The notes under the pieces: model-generated
The model's database searches: none
What the model was told of the DNA's origin: nothing
What the model saw: the letters and a program-made list of their open reading frames with translations, nothing else
Position numbers and translations under genes: made by a program
NCBI GenBank assembly: GCA_023424355.1
Contig: JAFAEA010000178.1
Span: 1-7,471, forward strand
Reading direction: 5' to 3'
DNA length: 7,471 nt
DNA from: Chloroflexota bacterium
Lineage (GTDB): Bacteria > Chloroflexota > Chloroflexia > Thermomicrobiales > UBA6265
Shown here: positions 1 to 6,511 of the stretch, in pieces
Layout of the letters: every line of letters starts with the position of its first letter
Position numbering within the stretch: position 1 is the first letter of the stretch

Positions 1-101
1 CCGATGATGGTGGTGATCTCGCCTTCGCGGATCTCCAAACTCATGGATTCAATAATCGTCCGGGATTCGTAGGCAACGGAGATGTCGGATGCGTTGAGCA
101 T
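1..101 (-). CDS. Iron/siderophore ABC transporter ATPase, N-terminal fragment
   Basis: This is the start of the nucleotide-binding subunit that would power the importer encoded just upstream (FecE/FepC class, cytoplasmic face of the membrane). Only 33 complete codons lie in the window. They begin MLNASDISVAYESRTII and end in REGEITTIIG, the beta-strand pattern (L-x-A-x-x-I-S-V-x-Y, then I-R-E-G-E-I-T) that leads into a Walker A loop in this family; the P-loop itself lies outside the window. The ATG is 13 bases after the stop of the second permease, with a GAGAGG Shine-Dalgarno-like element about 6 bases before it, so it belongs to the same operon. The ATPase assignment is firm from the N-terminal pattern plus context. 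The exact substrate is not shown. The gene is cut by the window edge and gives no sign of being broken. Confidence 0.88.
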   Translation of the reverse strand, partial: MLNASDISVAYESRTIIESMSLEIREGEITTII

Positions 102-114
102 GGATGCCTCTCGA

Positions 115-1167
115 CTAAGACTGACGATTCGACCGATACAGCAAGAACAGGAAGTACGGAGCGCCTACTGCAGAGGTCACAACTCCGACTGGCAAGGTGA
201 CTGGCAAGAAATGCTGACCCACCACGTCGGATATCAATAGAACAATACCACCAAGTAGCCCGGTAAAAAAGAGTACGGATGGTGAATGGGGACCAGCAAT
301 CATGCGGGCCATGTGCGGAACCATGAGGGCGATGAAGCCGATTGGGCCGGCAACGGCCACGGCAACGCTGGCAAGAGCGCAGCCGATGAAGATGATCGCG
401 AGACGCGTGCGCTCCAGCGGTACACCAAGGCTACGCGTCACAATATCGCCCAGCAGCATGCTTCGCAGAGGATGCATCAGAATCGCTGCCAGCGGTAATC
501 CAATGATCACAAACCAGAAAATCAGCTTTACATCAGACCAATTACTGGCGTATACCGACCCCATGGTCCAAACGATAGCCGGCCGCGTCTGCTCGATTGG
601 GAAGATCACCATCATGTACGACGATACCGCCGCTGTCATGGCGGAAATACCGATACCTACCAGGATGAGTCGATTCGGAGATACGCCATCGCGCCAGCTG
701 AGGCCGTAGATCACGGCGGCGGTGATGATTGCTCCGAGGAACGTAGCGAGCGGGAGGCCCTGCGTGGTCTGGAAGATCACCAGCCACGTAACTGCCATCA
801 TCGTTGCGCCGGAGTTGATGCCGATAATGTCTGGCGAAACGAGCGGATTCCGCGCGATTCCCTGAAAAAGTCCACCAGCGATGGCAAGGGTGATGCCAAT
901 TCCGACCGCAACCAGCGTGCGTGGCCAGCGGAGGGTTTGCACTACCAGAAGCGTGCGATCATCCCCGCGGCTCATGGTGGCATCCCACACTTCCTGAAGG
1001 GTGAGATCCACAGCGCCGAGGGTGACGGACCACAACATGAGGAAAAGCAAAATCACCAGGGCCAAAAAACAGAGGCCGATAACGCGCAGATCGAATCGCT
1101 GTGAAAACCATGAACCTCGAACGGTGCGCATACCAGATAGATTTCCTCGTGAATTAGCTGTCGCCAT
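115..1167 (-). CDS. FecCD-family ABC transporter permease (second permease)
   Basis: This is a 350-residue integral membrane subunit of a BtuC/FecCD-type importer for ferric siderophores, haem or cobalamin. Family landmarks are present in order: W-P-R-T-L at 81-85, QG-x-x-RNPLVSPD-x-x-G-x-x-SGA at 102-121, T-M-G-S at 201-204, the cytoplasmic coupling-helix region LGD...SLGVPLERTR at 239-255, GPIGFIALMVPHMAR at 274-288 and PVGVVTSAVGAP at 326-337. Many hydrophobic segments between them fit the family's roughly ten helices, and the length is normal. The ATG overlaps the preceding permease stop by one base (TAATG), which suggests translational coupling; M13 is an alternative start but lacks that arrangement. 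One oddity is that the acidic residue usual just before L-P-V-G near the C-terminus (E-[IL]-P-V-G in relatives) is threonine here (T324). It would form a heterodimer with the neighbouring permease. Confidence 0.95.
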   Translation of the reverse strand: MATANSRGNLSGMRTVRGSWFSQRFDLRVIGLCFLALVILLFLMLWSVTLGAVDLTLQEVWDATMSRGDDRTLLVVQTLRWPRTLVAVGIGITLAIAGGLFQGIARNPLVSPDIIGINSGATMMAVTWLVIFQTTQGLPLATFLGAIITAAVIYGLSWRDGVSPNRLILVGIGISAMTAAVSSYMMVIFPIEQTRPAIVWTMGSVYASNWSDVKLIFWFVIIGLPLAAILMHPLRSMLLGDIVTRSLGVPLERTRLAIIFIGCALASVAVAVAGPIGFIALMVPHMARMIAGPHSPSVLFFTGLLGGIVLLISDVVGQHFLPVTLPVGVVTSAVGAPYFLFLLYRSNRQS

Positions 1168-2228
1168 TAGTTGGCCACCGTTCTGCGTCGGGCGAGTGCG
1201 ATCAGGAATGGCGCACCGATGAAGGCCATCACGACGCCGACCTGAATTTCACCGGGCCGGGCAGCAACGCGGCCGACTGTATCCGCAAACACCAGCAACA
1301 TGGCTCCCAGAAGCATGGAGTACGGCAATACCCAACGATAATCGGCCCCCACAATCGAACGGGCGATGTGTGGCGTAGCAAGACCGACAAAGCCGATGGG
1401 GCCAGCAACCGAGACAGCGGCGCCGGTGAGAATCACCACCAGTCCGGAGGCGATCAGTCGCACTCGCACCGTGTTCATGCCCAATCCGCGAGCACTTTCA
1501 TCGCCCATCGAAAGGACATTAAGTTGATGTCCGAGGAACAGACAGCCCAACATCGCCGGCAGCATGATCGGCAAAACATCCCACAGGATATCCAGCTTGC
1601 GACCCGCCACCGAGCCGACACTCCAGAATCGCACCTGATCCATGGTTTCTTCGCTGAGGAGCAAAAGGGTGCTCGTCCAGGATCCCAGCAATGCGGATAC
1701 AACCACACCTGCGAGTGCGAGACGCACCGGTGTGGCGCCTCCCCTACCCGTGCTGGCGACTCCGAACACAATGGCCGAGGCTATGGCTGCCCCAGGGAAT
1801 GCGAACCAGACGTATTCGGCGGGTGAACTCACTCCGACCAAAAAGATAGCGGTAGTGACGCCGAAGCTGGCGCCCGCACTCACACCCAAAATGGATGGGC
1901 CCGCGAGCGGATTCCGGGTGACACCTTGCATCACCGTGCCGGCAATTCCCAACGACGCGCCCACAGCGAGGGCGATGAGCGTGCGTGGTACGCGAAGTTC
2001 CCGCACCACAACCTGCTCGTATATCGTGTCATCGTAGGAGAACACCGCGTCCCAGGCCTGACTGGTGCTGAGTTGCAATGATCCAAAACGTAGACTGATG
2101 AGCGCTCCGAGAATCACGACAATCGTCAGGACCACCAACCCTGCCAGGAGCAGCATCACTCTGGAAAAGCCAGCACTGGGGAGATCGCTCGGCGAGGTGG
2201 ATTCTGGAACTGACATCGCGGAAGACAT
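1167..2228 (-). CDS. FecCD-family ABC transporter permease (first permease)
   Basis: This is a 353-residue membrane permease, partner of the following permease gene in a siderophore/haem/B12-class importer. It shows the same ordered landmarks: L-R-V-P-R-T-L at 78-84, QG-x-x-RNPLAGPSILGVSAGA at 101-120, S-V-G-S at 203-206, the coupling helix SARGLGMNTVRVR at 245-257, GPIGFVGLATPHIAR at 276-290 and PGEIQVGVVMAFIGAP at 325-340. A roughly 20-residue Ser/Pro-rich polar N-terminus precedes the first helix. The gene starts 29 bases after the stop of the upstream binding-protein gene with only a weak GGAG about 15 bases before the ATG. A second ATG four codons later is possible (MSVPES...), so the exact start is uncertain by 12 bases. 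No promoter or terminator is visible in the short gap, so it is probably co-transcribed with the binding-protein gene. Confidence 0.95.
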   Translation of the reverse strand: MSSAMSVPESTSPSDLPSAGFSRVMLLLAGLVVLTIVVILGALISLRFGSLQLSTSQAWDAVFSYDDTIYEQVVVRELRVPRTLIALAVGASLGIAGTVMQGVTRNPLAGPSILGVSAGASFGVTTAIFLVGVSSPAEYVWFAFPGAAIASAIVFGVASTGRGGATPVRLALAGVVVSALLGSWTSTLLLLSEETMDQVRFWSVGSVAGRKLDILWDVLPIMLPAMLGCLFLGHQLNVLSMGDESARGLGMNTVRVRLIASGLVVILTGAAVSVAGPIGFVGLATPHIARSIVGADYRWVLPYSMLLGAMLLVFADTVGRVAARPGEIQVGVVMAFIGAPFLIALARRRTVAN

Positions 2229-2257
2229 GCGGGAATCTCTACTCCAACGTGGACGAA

Positions 2258-3295
2258 TTAGGAAGTCACCTTCTCACTGCTGGAGAGTGCTTCGGCCACA
2301 GTGTTCACGGCTTCAGTCATGCCCTGATAGCTGTGGATGAAATCCTGATTCCAAATGAATACCTGATCGGCCTTGATAGCCGGGTGTTGGCTCCAGGAAG
2401 GTGATTCCTTCAACTGCTCAATGGTATGCGCAGCACGGGCAGAGATGAAGAAGAGGTCGCTTGGATAGCGAAGTGCCTGCTCGTTGCTGATCTGCTCCCA
2501 CCAGCCATCATGAGATTCCAACTCAACAATGTTGAGACCAAGCGCTCCGTAGAGGCTCAAATCGTCCCACGCTGGCTCCCATGCGACCCAGGAGGCATCT
2601 TCGCCGGTGGAGACAAACACTGCGGTGAGATCCGACTTCTCGGCAATCACCGCTTCGAGATTCGCCTTGGCTTCTTCGTATTCGGTCTGGGCTGCGGTGA
2701 TTTCATCGCTTTCAAGATCTGCACCCAGCGCAGCAGCAAGTTCCGCGAAGCGTCCGGTATTCATATCGGCATCACGCGCACCAGCCTCGTTGGCGGCTCC
2801 GGTGGTAGTGATGGCGATGATTGGAGCCACACTCTTCACCTGTTCGAGGAGAGAGGCGTCGACACTCCAGTAATCGTCCGGATTGTTATCGAGCGCGGTG
2901 GTGATGGTGATGATCAATTCGGGCTCAGCGGCGATGAGATCTTCAATCTTGACCGGCTCGTTGACATCGCCCACGATGGCGATTCCCTCGAGATCGATAT
3001 TTCCGCCTGCAGCGGCAAGGGTGCCATCGGCCATCACATTCCAGCCGAAGAGTGCGGTTGGTCGGATTCCGAAATCCCACAGCGGAGCTGCAGCATTTAC
3101 ATCGATGGCCAGTCGTTCCGGTCGGGCCGGAAGTGTGACAGTCTCACCCTTATCGTCGGTGAAACTCCATTCGCCATCGACAGGGGTCGATTCCTGAGCG
3201 GCGAGGTTCTTGCCAAGTCCGAAGGCGGCGAGCGACGCTGCGCTGAGCTGCACCATTTGACGACGATTGCGGAGTGAACGAGCTTCCTGTGTCAT
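2258..3295 (-). CDS. Iron/siderophore-type ABC transporter substrate-binding protein (paralogue 2)
   Basis: This is a 345-residue extracytoplasmic binding protein of the FecB/FepB-like periplasmic-binding family (class III, two lobes joined by a helix), expected to deliver ferric siderophore, haem or a similar ligand to the FecCD permeases encoded next. The N-terminus LRNRRQMVQLSAASLAAFGLG is a Tat-like signal (R11-R12, short hydrophobic core) running to LAAQESTP at 31-38, with likely cleavage near A33/Q34. The mature part starts EWSFTDDKGETVTLPARPERL (42 onward), the usual first strands of the family, and continues through VGDVN at 108-112 and WNQDF at 315-319. There is no lipobox and no cysteine at all. 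An AAGGAG Shine-Dalgarno (3302-3307) lies 6 bases before the ATG and fixes the start. It is a close tandem paralogue of the gene upstream but has a tryptophan-rich stretch (W236, W239, W243, W265, W266) that differs from it. The ligand cannot be named from sequence. Confidence 0.93.
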   Translation of the reverse strand: MTQEARSLRNRRQMVQLSAASLAAFGLGKNLAAQESTPVDGEWSFTDDKGETVTLPARPERLAIDVNAAAPLWDFGIRPTALFGWNVMADGTLAAAGGNIDLEGIAIVGDVNEPVKIEDLIAAEPELIITITTALDNNPDDYWSVDASLLEQVKSVAPIIAITTTGAANEAGARDADMNTGRFAELAAALGADLESDEITAAQTEYEEAKANLEAVIAEKSDLTAVFVSTGEDASWVAWEPAWDDLSLYGALGLNIVELESHDGWWEQISNEQALRYPSDLFFISARAAHTIEQLKESPSWSQHPAIKADQVFIWNQDFIHSYQGMTEAVNTVAEALSSSEKVTS

Positions 3296-3360
3296 TATGC
3301 GCTCCTTGAACCCGAGTCCAAAAATCTTCCTGAGTGATCAGTAATCGCGACAGCACGCGG

Positions 3361-3385
3361 ATATCCGACTTAGCCGGTGGGGATT
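3361..3385. promoter_or_regulatory. Putative operator over promoter of binding-protein paralogue 2
   Basis: This is an imperfect inverted repeat, on the plus strand ATATCCGAC-N7-GTGGGGATT. It lies at exactly the same position relative to the -10 box as the perfect repeat at 4485-4509. Against that site the arms match at 14 of 18 positions while the 7-base centre matches at only 2 of 7, which is the footprint expected of a dimeric repressor site. Binding would block the -10 and start site. The regulator is unknown; iron or metal repression is inferred only from the genes controlled. The left edge also overlaps a separate perfect palindrome, CGGATATCCG, at 3358-3367. Confidence 0.5.
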
Positions 3386-3411
3386 ATGAAGCTATGCGAG
3401 CTGTCGGTCAA
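3383..3411 (-). promoter_or_regulatory. Sigma70-like promoter for binding-protein paralogue 2 and downstream importer genes
   Basis: Reading the minus strand, TTGACC (3411-3406, five of six to TTGACA) is followed after 17 bases by CATAAT (3388-3383, five of six to TATAAT). The predicted start of transcription is near 3375, giving a leader of about 80 bases before the ATG at 3295. The -35 begins 11 bases after the stop codon of the upstream binding-protein gene. Matching architecture at the other paralogue supports it. Confidence 0.6.
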
Positions 3412-3422
3412 CCCAAACCGGA

Positions 3423-4448
3423 TTATTCGGTCACCTTCTCGCTGGTGGAAACCGCCTCGGCCAGATCGTTCAGCGCCTGAGTCATACCCTGATAGCTCAT
3501 GACGAAGTCCTGATTCCACGGGAAGATCTGCCCAGCGGCCACTGCCGGATGCTTGCTCCAGGTTGGAGATTCTTTCACTTCATCGATCGAGAACGCCTCG
3601 CTGCGCGTGGAAATGAAGATGATATCGGATGGATATTTCAGTGCCTGTTCGTGGCTGATGGTTTCCCAGAATCCACCGGCCTCGGCATCCGGCGAGATGA
3701 TGTTTAACCCGAGTTCCTGATACATGTTGATATCGGCCCAATCGATGGGATTGGCTATATACACATTGTCTGGCACGGGCGCGAAGAAGAGGACGCTTAG
3801 TTCCGTATTCTCGGCTGCGACTTCGCCAAAGTTCTCGATCGCAGCTTCGAAATCGGTTTTCGCCTGTGCCAGCTCTGGAGTGGAGATATCCGCGCCGAGT
3901 GCCTCGGCGAGCTCGGCAAAACGCAAGGTGTTGTCATCTGCGCGGCCTGTGGCCGAGATTGCCACGATCGGCGCAACGGCTCGCACCTGATCCAGCGCCA
4001 CGTCGGCATCGGCATCGAGGCTCCAATACTCGTCAGGGAGATCAGGCGACCACGTCAGCGTGACCAGCAGATCTGGTTCGATGGCAATGAGTTCCTCAAT
4101 ATTGATGGTCTGATTGACATCGCCCACGACTGCGATCCCCTCAGGATCAATATTGCCGCCGGCATCTCCCAGTGATCCATCGGCAAGAACGTTCCAGCCG
4201 AACAGCGCTGTTGGTTTGATGCCAAAGTCCCACAACGGAGCGGCGGCATTCACATCCATCACAATGCGCTCCGGTCGAGATGGCAAGGTCACGGTGACTC
4301 CCTTGTCATCCGTGAAGCTCCATTCGCCGGATTCCGGGGACGCATCCTGTGCGGATGTTGCCTTGGGGAGGGTGATGACAGCCAAACCTGCAGCTGCGGC
4401 CTTAATCATTGATCGACGGTTTACGTTGGATACAGTTCCGGTGAACAT
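3423..4448 (-). CDS. Iron/siderophore-type ABC transporter substrate-binding protein (paralogue 1)
   Basis: This is a 341-residue secreted binding protein of the FecB/FepB-like family, the first gene of the importer cluster. The Tat-like signal VNRRSMIKAAAAGLAVITLP has R11-R12 and ends in TSAQDASP at 31-38, with likely cleavage near A33/Q34. The mature domain begins GEWSFTDDKG at 41-50 and aligns without gaps to its downstream paralogue: by hand count 63 of 80 residues are identical over 41-120, and the C-terminal SYQGMT...AEA-x-S-x-SEKVT is shared. The regions around 131-175 and 205-265 differ, so the ligand may differ. There is no cysteine and no lipobox, so attachment as a lipoprotein is not supported. 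An AAAGG element lies about 8 bases upstream of the ATG. Its own promoter and inverted-repeat operator lie just upstream. It may be transcribed alone or read through into the second paralogue and permeases, since no terminator is seen after it. Confidence 0.93.
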   Translation of the reverse strand: MFTGTVSNVNRRSMIKAAAAGLAVITLPKATSAQDASPESGEWSFTDDKGVTVTLPSRPERIVMDVNAAAPLWDFGIKPTALFGWNVLADGSLGDAGGNIDPEGIAVVGDVNQTINIEELIAIEPDLLVTLTWSPDLPDEYWSLDADADVALDQVRAVAPIVAISATGRADDNTLRFAELAEALGADISTPELAQAKTDFEAAIENFGEVAAENTELSVLFFAPVPDNVYIANPIDWADINMYQELGLNIISPDAEAGGFWETISHEQALKYPSDIIFISTRSEAFSIDEVKESPTWSKHPAVAAGQIFPWNQDFVMSYQGMTQALNDLAEAVSTSEKVTE

Positions 4449-4484
4449 CGATGGTGCCTTTTGCGAGCCTGCAGGTGCAGGTCA

Positions 4485-4509
4485 AATCCCGACTGATTAC
4501 GTCGGGATT
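4485..4509. promoter_or_regulatory. Putative operator over promoter of binding-protein paralogue 1
   Basis: This is a perfect inverted repeat with 9-base arms, AATCCCGAC-N7-GTCGGGATT. On the minus strand it begins inside the -10 box (overlap at 4507-4509) and covers the predicted transcription start. The same site in degenerate form lies at the same place in the second promoter (3361-3385). The four half-sites give a consensus GTCGGGATT. It does not look like the classical Fur box or the IdeR/DtxR 19-mer I know, so the regulator is left open. Confidence 0.6.
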
Positions 4510-4535
4510 ATTTCACGCATGGTTTTCGATGTCAA
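4507..4535 (-). promoter_or_regulatory. Sigma70-like promoter for binding-protein paralogue 1
   Basis: On the minus strand a consensus TTGACA (4535-4530) is followed after 17 bases by AATAAT (4512-4507, five of six to TATAAT). The predicted start is near 4500, with a leader of about 50 bases to the ATG at 4448. The -35 begins 11 bases after the stop codon of the VanW-family gene, so the importer cluster has its own promoter and need not depend on read-through. The -35 lies in a small palindrome, GTCAACTTGAC (4531-4541). Confidence 0.65.
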
Positions 4536-4546
4536 CTTGACGTGGA

Positions 4547-6298
4547 TTATTTGGGGCCGACTTCCCAGGTTTCCGGCTGCGCCAGATAGTTGCTGACGAA
4601 CTCACCCTCGGAGATCACTGAGCCATCGGCATCCAGCACCGTGCGCGGCAATATCACCTGATATCCCGGTGCACTACCACTCACCCACTTGCGCTCGCCC
4701 CGTGCCAGGTCAGGATTTTCGCGCTCCACCGGATCGCCCGGTTGAATTGGATCGCTCACCCAAACATTGCCGAAGTTCACTTGCCAGCCGGGATCCTTGC
4801 CATAGAAGTGTGCGGAAACAACATCGCCATCCACCACCATCATCAGGAGCAACCATGAATCCAGCGTGTTTGTGAACGTGAGATCCAGCGTCATCTGGCC
4901 CGGACCGTTTGGCTGATAAATGGCAGCGTCGAAGCCTGGTGGCGAGCCATCGATCTCATAGAATCCGAGTCTCCATGTGTGGTGATGCCATTCGTTGAAC
5001 AGAAAGCCAACCGTGGCTGCGGCACGGAAGACCGTGGTGCTCACCTGGCACACACCACCGCCGACATCGGTGGCGGTCCAATCGCCACTAATGATGGTGC
5101 CGGAAACAAAACCCATTTCTTCCGAGATTGGCCCCAGCAGGCTATTGAAGGAGAAATCTTCTCCCGGTGCGACAAGCTTGAACGAGATATTGTTCGCGGC
5201 AACACCGACATTTGTGGCGCGCTCCCACGAAGAACCAGCAAAGCTTGATGACCCCGCCGCGAGATGGGAGTCGATACCCAACTCGTCCAGATTATCGGCA
5301 CGAGCTCTCGCCTTCGCGGGCTTCGTGGGAAGTTCGGCAGATCTCGCATCCGATTGGGCGAGTTCGGCGATCAGGGTCTCGGTTGCCTCCCGATCCATCT
5401 CAACACCATCGACATCATCCTTAACAACGTACAGCTTTGCATCCCAGCCAAGCATTACGTTTTGGGGTGCGGTGTAAATATCGGCCGCGATGGCATCGAG
5501 CCGATCGACAAGCAGCGAGGCATCGATGTGGGGCTTGTTGTCGCTTCCGATGGTCAACGCCTGGGCCAATTGTTCCGCTGAGACGGGATAGTTGAGATCT
5601 CCATAGGTGAGCACAACCTGATCGCCAATGAGTTGCACGGCCTGACTTTTGTATGGCTCAAGTGCTTCGGAGGTGACTTCCGGTCCGACCACAAAAGTGG
5701 TGAGGCCAATTTCAGCGAAGGCTTGAGAATCGACTGCGGCTTCGATGGCGTTGACAGCTGCATCGCGATCAAGCGACCGGCCATCCACGGATTCCACCAT
5801 TTGAATCTCGCCCTGGCGACGATACAGTCGGGCGTTCCTCGCTTCGATATCGATAGCGGGAGCAATCGTCTCCAGATACTCGCGGGCTTTCTCGCCATCC
5901 CACTTCATCACGAGCGGAATTTGCGCGGTGCCATCGGCGGCAAAGAATGCGACGTACCGATTCCAGAATGTCTCACGTCCGTGCTCCATCGCGGCATCGA
6001 TGGTGGCATCGTAATCGATCTCGGCACCAAGTTCGGCGAGAGTTGCGGTCCAGATCTGGTCTTCGAAATGGAGTGTCGCGGCGCGCTGCTCGTAGGCAGA
6101 GAGTGCCCCATGAAGCTGTGCGATTGCCTCTTCGCGACTGAGCCCACCGAGATTCACATCGCCTGCGGAAGCCCCCGGGTACACCTGATCCTCATACCGT
6201 GCGGGCAAGGCAACTGCAGGCACGGCAGCGGTAACAGCGAGCGCACCGGCAAGCATTCTGCGGCGACTCAAAAGGCGTTTGGTAGGCGTGGGTTTCAT
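4547..6298 (-). CDS. Secreted VanW-family protein with peptidoglycan-binding-like repeats
   Basis: This is a 583-residue envelope protein of the VanW/YoaR group. VanW itself was named from a vancomycin-resistance cluster, but the biochemical role of the family is not settled, so no reaction is assigned. The N-terminus (R8, R12-R14, then MLAGALAVTAAVPAVALPA) resembles a Tat or Sec signal, or an uncleaved anchor. Residues about 40-150 and 155-270 look like two peptidoglycan-binding-4/YoaR-like repeats, marked by VNLGGLSREEA at 48-58 and VDGRSLDRDAA at 171-181, with a third short echo VDGVEMDREA at 296-305. The VanW core spans about 340-500 with APGEDFSFN at 377-385 and the hallmark GGGVCQVSTT at 413-422, which holds the protein's only cysteine (C417). 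A C-terminal tail with YQVILPRTV (546-554) and SEGEFVSNYLAQP (563-575) resembles the G5-like ends of relatives. A GGAG lies 9 bases before the ATG. The gene is separately promoted from the importer and diverges from the bactofilin genes. Confidence 0.88.
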   Translation of the reverse strand: MKPTPTKRLLSRRRMLAGALAVTAAVPAVALPARYEDQVYPGASAGDVNLGGLSREEAIAQLHGALSAYEQRAATLHFEDQIWTATLAELGAEIDYDATIDAAMEHGRETFWNRYVAFFAADGTAQIPLVMKWDGEKAREYLETIAPAIDIEARNARLYRRQGEIQMVESVDGRSLDRDAAVNAIEAAVDSQAFAEIGLTTFVVGPEVTSEALEPYKSQAVQLIGDQVVLTYGDLNYPVSAEQLAQALTIGSDNKPHIDASLLVDRLDAIAADIYTAPQNVMLGWDAKLYVVKDDVDGVEMDREATETLIAELAQSDARSAELPTKPAKARARADNLDELGIDSHLAAGSSSFAGSSWERATNVGVAANNISFKLVAPGEDFSFNSLLGPISEEMGFVSGTIISGDWTATDVGGGVCQVSTTVFRAAATVGFLFNEWHHHTWRLGFYEIDGSPPGFDAAIYQPNGPGQMTLDLTFTNTLDSWLLLMMVVDGDVVSAHFYGKDPGWQVNFGNVWVSDPIQPGDPVERENPDLARGERKWVSGSAPGYQVILPRTVLDADGSVISEGEFVSNYLAQPETWEVGPK

Positions 6299-6364
6299 TC
6301 AGTGGTGCTCCGAAGCAAGTTTCGTATGAAAGGCGATGAATCATCACCACCTCTTCACTCAATA

Positions 6365-6395
6365 CGTATACCAGCTTACGATCGGATTTTCCCAA
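6365..6395 (-). promoter_or_regulatory. Possible promoter for VanW-family gene
   Basis: On the minus strand there is an extended -10-like TGG-TATACG (TATACG at 6370-6365) with TTGGGA 19 bases upstream (6395-6390). The spacing is long and both boxes are imperfect, so this is only the best candidate seen. It would leave a leader of about 60 bases. Confidence 0.3.
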
Positions 6396-6444
6396 GATTT
6401 CGCTCGTATTCGACAAACCATTTTGCGATGGCACAAGCTAAATC

Positions 6445-6463
6445 ATGTTGTTGCATACAACAT
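6445..6463. promoter_or_regulatory. 19-bp palindrome, possible regulator site
   Basis: This is a perfect inverted repeat, ATGTTGT-TGCAT-ACAACAT, with 7-base arms and a 5-base centre, in the middle of the divergent intergenic region. Its size and symmetry suit a dimeric DNA-binding protein. It lies about 50 bases upstream of the rightward -35 and about 50 bases upstream of the leftward candidate -35, so it could act on either gene. Confidence 0.4.
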
Positions 6464-6511
6464 CGCGCCCCCACGATGCGTCCTTTCAATGGACGCTTTT
6501 AGTACCACAAT

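Larger units (their letters stand above)
2258..4551 (-). repeat. Ancient tandem duplication of a promoter-plus-binding-protein cassette
   Basis: The two binding-protein genes lie head to tail and are clear paralogues. The promoter blocks 4551-4485 and 3427-3361 also align without gaps at a constant offset of 1124 bases: AATAATCC, then after 7 bases GTTGAC, then 17 or so bases to the -10 and the inverted repeat. The start codons are offset by 1153 bases, so the leaders differ in length by 29. The simplest reading is one duplication of promoter plus gene followed by divergence. The alternative is independent selection for the same promoter layout. Confidence 0.7.

Noticed and set aside
2214..2260. 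Possible third copy of the promoter/operator before the first permease (TTGGAG and ATTCCCGC)
   Set aside because: There is no -10 box at the right distance and no second arm. The gap to the preceding gene is only 29 bases, so the genes are more simply co-transcribed.
2426..3277. Long plus-strand open frame (283 residues) opposite the second binding-protein gene
   Set aside because: Shadow of a clear family member on the other strand. Its composition is that of reversed codons, and it has no recognisable domain or ribosome site.
4485..4509. Hairpin downstream of the VanW-family gene read as an intrinsic terminator
   Set aside because: No T-run follows on the minus strand (TTTGACC...), the stem overlaps a good -10 box, and a matching copy lies over the second promoter. 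An operator explains it better.
5633..6502. Plus-strand open frame of 289 residues opposite the VanW-family gene and running into the intergenic region
   Set aside because: It covers a well-supported VanW-family gene, shows no domain pattern, has no ribosome site and ends inside the divergent promoter region.
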